In this document: piece after piece, positions 57,641 through 64,000 of the stretch
Layout: each line of letters begins with the position of its first letter
Position numbering within the stretch: position 1 is the first letter of the stretch
Origin: Gnetum montanum
Lineage: Eukaryota; Streptophyta; Gnetopsida; Gnetales; Gnetaceae
Direction: 5' to 3'
Assembly: GCA_015680685.1 (NCBI GenBank)
Contig: MNCI01021017.1
Location: forward strand, 531,693 to 595,692
Length of the DNA: 64,000 nucleotides
Position numbers and translations under genes: made by a program
The notes under the pieces: generated by a model
The model's input: the letters and a program-made list of their open reading frames with translations, nothing else
Told to the model about the DNA's origin: nothing
Database searches by the model: none

Positions 57641-57846
57641 CAACCTTCCCACTAACACTACTCAAAGAACCAATCTACCACAATCACAACCTAGCTGAGT
57701 GTAACCACTGATGAGATAAGGCATTTAATAATTATGTGTTACACATTGCATACTAATTCATGATTCTATTGTGATTACAATGGGAAGCATGGACTGGAAG
57801 TAGGACCATCTTCACCAATGATGATGTGGTAGTACCACAAAATGAA
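57641..57846. other. No gene seen; junction of F2 and element B
   Basis: Short unassigned stretch before the LTR of B. A GATGATGTGGTAGTACCAC part weakly resembles the G1 spacer near 1400. It may be a remnant of element A beyond the F2 insertion. Confidence 0.3.
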
Positions 57847-58828
57847 TGAAACATCACCAATTTCAGGCTTCAACATTTCAACTACAATTTTTTTCTAAGT
57901 GTCAAAACATGGCTAATTCTACTAAGTGTTGTGCTATGCTCCAGAGTGTAGCCGATGTAGCACTACAAAGAAGCCTTCGACAACCTCCAAAAGCCCCTAG
58001 AGCTTAGCATCAGCCTTTACCTCGGCTCTAGCACTTCCCTAGCTATTGGCATTCCCTGATGGTTACCATTCCCTGACTATTGGCATTCCTTGACTATTGG
58101 CATTCCTCAATGGTTGAAATTCCTCGATAGTTGGCATTCCTCGACTATTGCATTCCCCAATGGTTGGCATTCCCTGATTGTTGGCATTCCCAAGTGGTTG
58201 GCATTCCTTGGATGTGAGCCTTTTTAAGCACTTGGCATTTGGCATTTTGACATCTTGGCACTTAACTCCATGGGTGAATGAGACCCAGAGCATATCATAC
58301 TGGTAGAGAGGCAGAGTTGCACATCATGGTCAATTGCAACCCTGTAGCACACCACATGGTACACTATAATGACCAACCTAGTAGGCACAATTCATCATAG
58401 TGAGTGCCAAACTTCACAACCCAACACTACTGAGACCATGACTACACTTCCACTATGCCTATTGTACATTGTGTACCTTTTGAGACCTTTTTGGAGTTAA
58501 CTACGCTTCCATTTGGGGCGGTGTTTCATTTCTCTCTCTCATTTCTAACATTTTCTTACATTTCTTTTTTGCATCTTTCTACACTTTTCCAAGTGTCATC
58601 ATGCTATACTACGTATTGTTTGCATTTTTATTTAAACTAACCATGCCACCCTCTAGTTGTACGCACTTCCCCAATTGCAACCAGCAAAGTTCCTATTTGA
58701 TCGACAAGCCTGTTTAGGGCACTCTGCCTCTGTTTCCAACAAGGCCCTTACACAAAGGTGGGGTTAAGGCTATGCATCCATTGATCCCTCGATGATTCCA
58801 GCCACCAATGTTTTCAATCGTTATAGTT
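57847..58828 (+). repeat. 5' LTR of gypsy element B
   Basis: Starts TGAAACATCACC, like the G1 LTRs, and ends just before the shared primer site at 58831. The interior has drifted or differs in subfamily; it carries a short tandem array at 58035-58215. The exact right edge is uncertain by a few bases. Confidence 0.6.
58035..58215 (+). repeat. Minisatellite, 17-20 bp unit, about ten copies
   Basis: Unit TTGGCATTCCTCGACTA with variants (CCCTGATGG, CCTTGACTA, CCCCAATGG). Copies vary in the last five bases. It extends into GCACTTGGCATTTGGCATTTTG at 58230-58250. Confidence 0.85.
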
Positions 58829-59344
58829 TTTGGCACTAGAAGGAGGGCCTCACCATTTTCTTCTACATTTTCTGATTATTGTCCCACATTCTCTTTCCAC
58901 CATCAGTGGTGTAGATTGGTCCCAATCATCAATTCCCTTGGAACCCTACATGATGAAAGCCCAAACATATCCATTACATTCAAAGATATGGATGCTTTGG
59001 AGAGCCTAACAAGTTCTTAGAGTGTAGCAAGCTCTAGCATAGTGAGCACCAAAGTTAGCCATTTTTAGCAACTTTCATAGTTAACATTTTTTCTGCATTT
59101 TCATAGTTAGAATTTTTTTTGCATTTTCATACTTAGTTAAATTTTCTACAGTTTTACACTTAGTCAATTTTTTGTAGTTTCCATACTTAAGCCATTTTTT
59201 TCCATTTTTACACTTTGCCATTTTTAGCCATTTTTCTACTACCAGCAGACTTAGTCATTTTTTTGCAGTTTTAAAAGTTAACTATTTTTGAAAACAACAA
59301 TGCTCATAACCTTATTTGTGAACATGAATCCAAATTAACCTTTC
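58829..59344 (+). other. Primer site and leader of element B
   Basis: TGGCACTAGAAGGAGGGCC at 58831-58849. The leader has a run of TTTTCATAGTTA / ACTTAGTCATTTTTTGCAG words repeated at 59060-59285 (about six copies, unit near 30 bp). The 58808-59020 ORF begins inside the primer site and is not supported. Confidence 0.65.
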
Positions 59345-61960
59345 ATGTTGGTGTCTAACACATTTGATACCATAATCCACCCAAAGTATGTTACGCTAAG
59401 CCATGAACAATACAATGTTATTTGTGCCAAAATCCAAGCAGGATTAGTAGTGGATCACCTCGACCTAGAGGCAAAACAATATTACGAACAAGTCCACCAT
59501 GATGGATGGGAGTACAGCCCCTCCTTATTAGACATAGTCTCACTCATGGAGTCCTACCACCAGCTGTTGTCCCAACTTATTTGTGCAAATAATCATGATG
59601 TAGAGACAACCTACGAGGAAGCCTCACAAGAGGAAGAAGATGAGTTAGAGGCTAGCTTAGAATGTGAGAGCCCCCTCTACACTATCTTCCAACAAGAAAT
59701 CCCCAGCATAGCCCCTCCTTTGGTCAGTCCACTTGTCCTCTCCGAGATGGTAACCATGCCAATTCAACCTTTCTTACAAGCAACTGCTACATTTGTCCAA
59801 CCCTATGCTCAAGAAGGGGCCACCTCCCAACCCCAGAAAATTCAGGCATCCTACATCCCGCTTGTCTCATTGGCACCCATAGTGTCCATCCAACCCACTT
59901 CTGTGTGGCCTACTTTAGTCACCATGCCCATTACTCAGCCAACACATCAACTGAACCCATATACTATGATGTTAAACTGGCAACAATAGTCCACTACAAC
60001 ATTAAACTAGCAACGACTGTCTGCTATGATGTTAAACTGGCAAACTCTGCAACCAACAATATGACCCTATGCTATGCAACCAACACAAGCCCAGCAAATG
60101 CAACTAGTTGGCACATCCCTAAGCTTGGATTAGGCATTCCAGCTAATCCAAAGTTTGATGAAGGAGATCAACCAACTCAAAGCTACCTCCTCCAACACCA
60201 TCAAGGTGGTGGACTTCTACTAGGACAACCCCATAAGTCCTACGATCCCACCCTTGACTTTTCCAATGGGTGTCTAGTTGCCTCAACTCATCAAGTACAA
60301 TGGTAAAGGAAACCCCAATGCACACTTAGTCACATTTTTATTTGAGTGCTTACTCCTTCAAGCATGGCCACATGCCATCATGCATGTGTTCCCCATGTCA
60401 CTCATTGGCAAGGCCTTAGACTGGTGTCACGTGCTACCCAAGGCCTCAATTTCTTCTTTGGAGGATCTCATAAGCTAATTTGTGACACACTTCAAGTACA
60501 ACCTAAAGCCTAAAGTAACCCTCAACCAACTCATGTAGGTCAAGTAGGGGCCCCTAGAACCTATGCCAAAGTTCCTCCAACGTTGAAAAGTTGCATTAAG
60601 TGAAATGCATGAACCCATATTAGAGATGCACCTATTGCGCATCTTCAAGGGTGTAGTAAATGACTTCATCAAGTTCAAACTATACTACTTGACCCCAAAA
60701 TCTCTCAACCAAGCCTTTGTCCAAATGAAAACCATAGAAAAGGTAGTGCAACCTAGAAATGACCTGGCCTATGTGGCCTACAAAAATCAACCTATGTGCA
60801 AGCAAAAAAAAATAGTGGAAATAGTGGTTGTAGCACAAAAGTAACCAGCTGAGGCCCAACATCTAAGCAACCTAAGGCCCCAGCTCATAAAGCCACCAAC
60901 TTTGGTGCCAACTCACCTACATCGGTAGGGGTCACCCCAAGGCCCAAATTTGAGTGCAAGAATCATTCAAAGTATACACCGCTACCAATGAAACCCTCCA
61001 AACTACAAGAGAAACTCTTGAAAGTTTGGCAAATCCAACACAAACAAGTATAAAAAATCTCCCACCAAAAACATTATAGGTATTACGAACTATTCAGGAA
61101 CCTCACCTCAGTAATACCAAACAAGCCCCCAATCCCACACCACTTCAAGCTGGACCAATACTATCATTACCACTAGTTATCTAGTCATAGTATGGACAAC
61201 TATCATGCTTTGTAGGATGAACTACAAAGAATGATAGAACAGGGCCAACTAGTGCTCAACATAGTGAGCCAATCCAACTCAAATGATGCCCCCTATGTCA
61301 TAAACTCCATTAGTGCAGGTGGCAGGTCTAAACCTATGCAACAACCTTTTGTGATCTGCATGCCTTCCAACATGGCAAGGATCCCCTTGGCCTCCACAAG
61401 TAAGAAGCCTTCCTTTGTGATCAAAGTGCCACCTTAGACACCCACAACACCCTTTGTGATCAAGGTCCCATAGTAATTATCCACTAATACATTAAATTAG
61501 AATGATGCAATAACAACAACCACTAAGCAACCTTTCATCATTAAGGTGCCACAACAAGTTGGCCCCACAACAACTCCTAAATCATGATTTTTCATAAGGG
61601 TGTCACAACATGATGGTCCCTCACCTACTCAAAGCCCAACAGTGGGCAACATCTCAATCTCTCCTCCTTCAAGGTCTAACACCACTAGCAACATGGGTAG
61701 GCCTACTAAATGGTAACATGAGAGGATGAACAAGTGCCTCGCAACCCCCATGGCCAAAGAAAAGGCCATAAATAGAAGTGACAACCAAACACTCAAGCCC
61801 CTACCCCCAAGCAAGCCAAACAACTCAAGCCCAAGTCCCCTCCATGAGAGATCTGTCTCTCAAGCCGCATGGAGGAAGTCAAGGCCAACACAATGGCTAA
61901 TGACAAGGACTTCATAGCTACACTAACCCAAGTGAAACAAATGCTCTAGAAAAAGAACGT
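59345..61960 (+). pseudogene. Gypsy gag of element B, decayed
   Basis: A 214-codon open stretch (59345-59989) starts MLVSNTFDTII and contains KYVTLSHEQYNVICAKIQAG, an acidic part (EEASQEEEDELEAS) and a Pro/Gln/Thr-rich part. The gag core follows at 60278-60850: LIKYNGKGNPNAHLVTFLFE, CLLLQAWPHAIMHVFPMSL, GKALDWCHVLPKASIS, FKYNLKPKVTLNQLM. A later part repeats (F/S)(V/I)IKVP four times or more (FVICMPS, FVIKVPP, FVIKVP, FIIKVPQ; 61340-61560). A few stops; better preserved than A. Confidence 0.85.
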
Positions 61961-61964
61961 AACA

Positions 61965-62945
61965 TTGAGCTTGTTTGACTTGGTCATGACCTCATTTGCC
62001 CACCACCAAGTGTTGGCCTGGATGTTGGCCTCCATTCCTATTACAGAGGACATCCTTGTAGATGAGAACACCATCTATGTAATGATGTTACTTCTTGCAC
62101 CACAAGAATTAGGTTCAACATCCCTAGCATTTCACAATGATGTAATCAAGGTCAATCTTGAACAAGGAGATGTTATTACAGCTACACTATCTATTAGCAT
62201 ACATGTTGGACAGTGCACAATTCGTAGAGTGCATGTTGATGATGGTGCAACAACAAACATAGTCCTGTACTCTATCATCGATAAGCTAGGCCTGGCAGAT
62301 GAAATCAGGCTAACCAAAACCATGTGTCTAAAATCCTTCAATGAATCATGCATCATTTTCAAGGGTACAATCAACCTAGCCTTCGTGGTAGGGGAGCAAT
62401 TCCCCACCAACGCAGATTTCACTGTCATAGAGGAGATGCTAGGCTTCAACCTGATCCTATGTAGGCCTTGGCTAGCCCAACTATGAGCCATCTCCTCTCT
62501 CATTCACTAATAATTTCATCTTCCATATGAAGGTGGTCAAGTTATCATCCACAGTGATAATGTTCCCCCTCTAGCTACCCACAACATAGACATGATGCAA
62601 GTGTTGGAGGTGGAGTTTCTTGGTGATGCACCTATGACAACCAATGCAATGCCTAAGGCTAATACACCCAAATAAGTGGTTGAAGCCAATATCCTCCTAG
62701 AGGATCCTGAGCCTTGCATAGCCCCTAATCCATGCTTGATTAGGAAGCAACTATGTGACCAAGACATTCCCTTGGCCAAAAACAAGCTAAGCACCTGCTT
62801 AGCCCTTACCTCCACAGGTCATGCATTTTTGGTTTTTGCTTGCATTGCATTTGTTCATGCATTTACATTTCACCTTCTTACCTATTTTACACACTACTTT
62901 CCTTTGTTCATGCATTTCTACTTTGTTTATGCATCCATCCACTTA
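61965..62945 (+). pseudogene. Aspartic protease of element B
   Basis: A 173-codon open stretch MSLFDLVMTSFAHHQVLAWM ... with CTIRRVHVDDGATTNIVLYS (active-site Asp near 62236) and VIEEMLGFNLILCRPWLAQL (usual LGRPWL; Gly to Cys). After a stop at 62484 the frame continues as YEGGQVIIHSDNVPP and VLEVEFLGDAPMT, matching the C-terminus of the element C protease (YEGGELVICN, GLEVEFQEETP). Next is a tail rich in Phe, His and Thr with ATGCATTT words (62815-62940). No RT follows. The best-preserved protease in the window. Confidence 0.8.
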
Positions 62946-63180
62946 GCTTACTGATGAGTGGCGAGGTACCCCTACACTCAACCATATGAATACAAGCATA
63001 GCACACGCGATCTGGTTGAACTCCGTAGACTAAGTGCCTACACACCCATGGAACACTTAGGGTTAATCATTCGTTGTCTTCCCAAACTTACTTGTAGTTG
63101 TCACCGTGTATGGTTAAGTAAGTCTGAGGTATATGATTTTTATAGCTTTTTATGTTTTTGTCTCCTATGCTAACAAGGTG
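62946..63180. other. No gene seen
   Basis: CpG-containing, unassigned sequence (GTGGCGAGGTACC, CACGCGATCTGG). Not matched elsewhere in the window. Confidence 0.3.
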
Positions 63181-64000
63181 AAGGGTTGAGAAACTAATTA
63201 CTAACTCTAACTAATGAACTAAGTCTAAATTACCTAGAGTCAGCATCCATTCCCACTTACCATACACACCCTAAACCGATGCAACTGTGGCTACCAAACG
63301 TTAATCGTTGCTGGGATCACCACGCGTAACGCACATGCTCGAAGCAGTCATACTAAGGCACTTAATTAGGAGAGAAGGTTTGAGAGAGAGAAAGCAGTAA
63401 ATAACAGATAATAAATAAAAAGTAATAAATAACAGTAAATAAAATCCTAATTAGCCTATTCCATGCACTGCAAGGTTTATCCAAGAAGCTTGTCTTTATT
63501 TTCGTACACAAACTTGTGTTCTGGTACAATGTTTGCTTGAATAAAGATCCATTCACTTTAGGACTCCTATTGTGGGCACATGGGAAATATTCTATCTCTG
63601 AAGTGATCAATCTGCCAGAGTTTCCCTACTATCTAGCCTAGGATGAGGAAATAAGGGAGAGCCGCCTCTTATTTATAAATATGACGGTGCACCACGATAT
63701 TGTGGGGGAGGATGCGATATCACGTACACAATATCATGAGGGATGTGATATCGTGTCCCATCATACCCCCATGACTGAATGAAAACTCATCCTCAAGTTC
63801 TTTACAATAATATCAGGAAGGTATGGGATTATTGACTCAATGGAACTAATGGGATGACATGTGAACGGATCATCATTATAAGACTTGACAAAACTAGTGT
63901 TCATGACAACAAGAGTGAACACCTTATTACATTGACATCAGACCTTAGTTGGCAGCTGAGAGAGAAGAGAGAAAGAAGTGTTGCTGCTGCCAACACCAAG
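63181..64000. other. Unassigned, possibly LTR of another element
   Basis: No coding region. Has an (A)GTAATAAATAACAG-type low-complexity run (63395-63445), a TATA-like block readable on both strands (TATTTATAAATA, 63670-63681), a cluster of near-palindromes at 63692-63757 and a purine-rich GAGAGAAGAGAGAAAGAAG stretch near the end. The layout resembles an LTR promoter, but no partner repeat is in the window. Confidence 0.35.
63692..63757. repeat. Four near-palindromes, consensus CACGATATCGTG
   Basis: CCACGATATTGTGG (63692-63705), GCGATATCACGT (63714-63725), ACACAATATCATGA (63728-63741 region) and TGTGATATCGTGTC (63744-63757). The centres are 14-20 bp apart. Each differs from a perfect dyad mainly by CG to CA or TG. 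Confidence 0.7.

Noticed and set aside
58035-58215. Regular short repeats resembling a CRISPR array
   Set aside because: Units are adjacent without unique spacers, vary freely and lie inside a plant LTR. It is a minisatellite.

Overview
The window looks like intergenic nuclear DNA of a large-genome land plant. It is AT-rich and CpG-poor. It holds no intact gene, rRNA or tRNA that I can see. Almost all of it is nested, decayed retrotransposons: Ty3/gypsy with plant-type primer sites, Ty1/copia with an initiator-tRNA-Met primer site, and one plant L1-type LINE. The density and age of the nesting suit a gymnosperm-like genome, but that is inference and no sequence here fixes the lineage.

Layout. 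1-13800: two consecutive Ty3/gypsy copies of one family (called G1 here), with a non-autonomous Ty1/copia element (6896-12647) inserted in the second just upstream of its 3' LTR. 13807-16980: minus-strand Ty3/gypsy gag and LTR (E). About 16985-33590: an Athila/Tat-like gypsy element (F1), broken by a solo copia LTR (18661-19815), a whole minus-strand G1-family element (C, 22006-29790) and a second solo copia LTR (31073-32348). F1 gag, protease, RT, RNase H and integrase can be read across these breaks by comparison with F2. 33600-42402: a decayed long ORF of unknown origin with a TATA box and a putative 5' intron; a 5.8-kb LINE sits in that intron with a perfect 46-bp target-site duplication. 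42403-57640: a G1-type element (A) whose gag holds a 1.34-kb minus-strand non-autonomous LTR element and whose protease is cut by the Athila-like F2. 57847-about 62945: another G1-type gag-protease element (B). 63181-64000: unassigned, possibly an LTR, with a cluster of near-palindromes.

How it fits together. Paralogous pairs (F1/F2, the G1 LTRs, the copia LTRs) give frames, boundaries and an order of insertion. Nearly all premature stops are TAG, TAA or TGA at positions explained by C-to-T or G-to-A change, as expected for methylated and silenced elements. The most unusual points are the LINE 3' end (5-bp hairpin, then 11 Cs instead of poly-A), its 46-bp duplication and its ATGA overlap of ORF1 and ORF2; the gene-like fragments inside element C in place of gag and pol; the small LTR element carrying an RT scrap; the copia derivative with a 'putative plant transposon protein' ORF in place of pol; and repeat arrays inside several LTRs. 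Element names G1, A, B, C, D, E and F are local labels.
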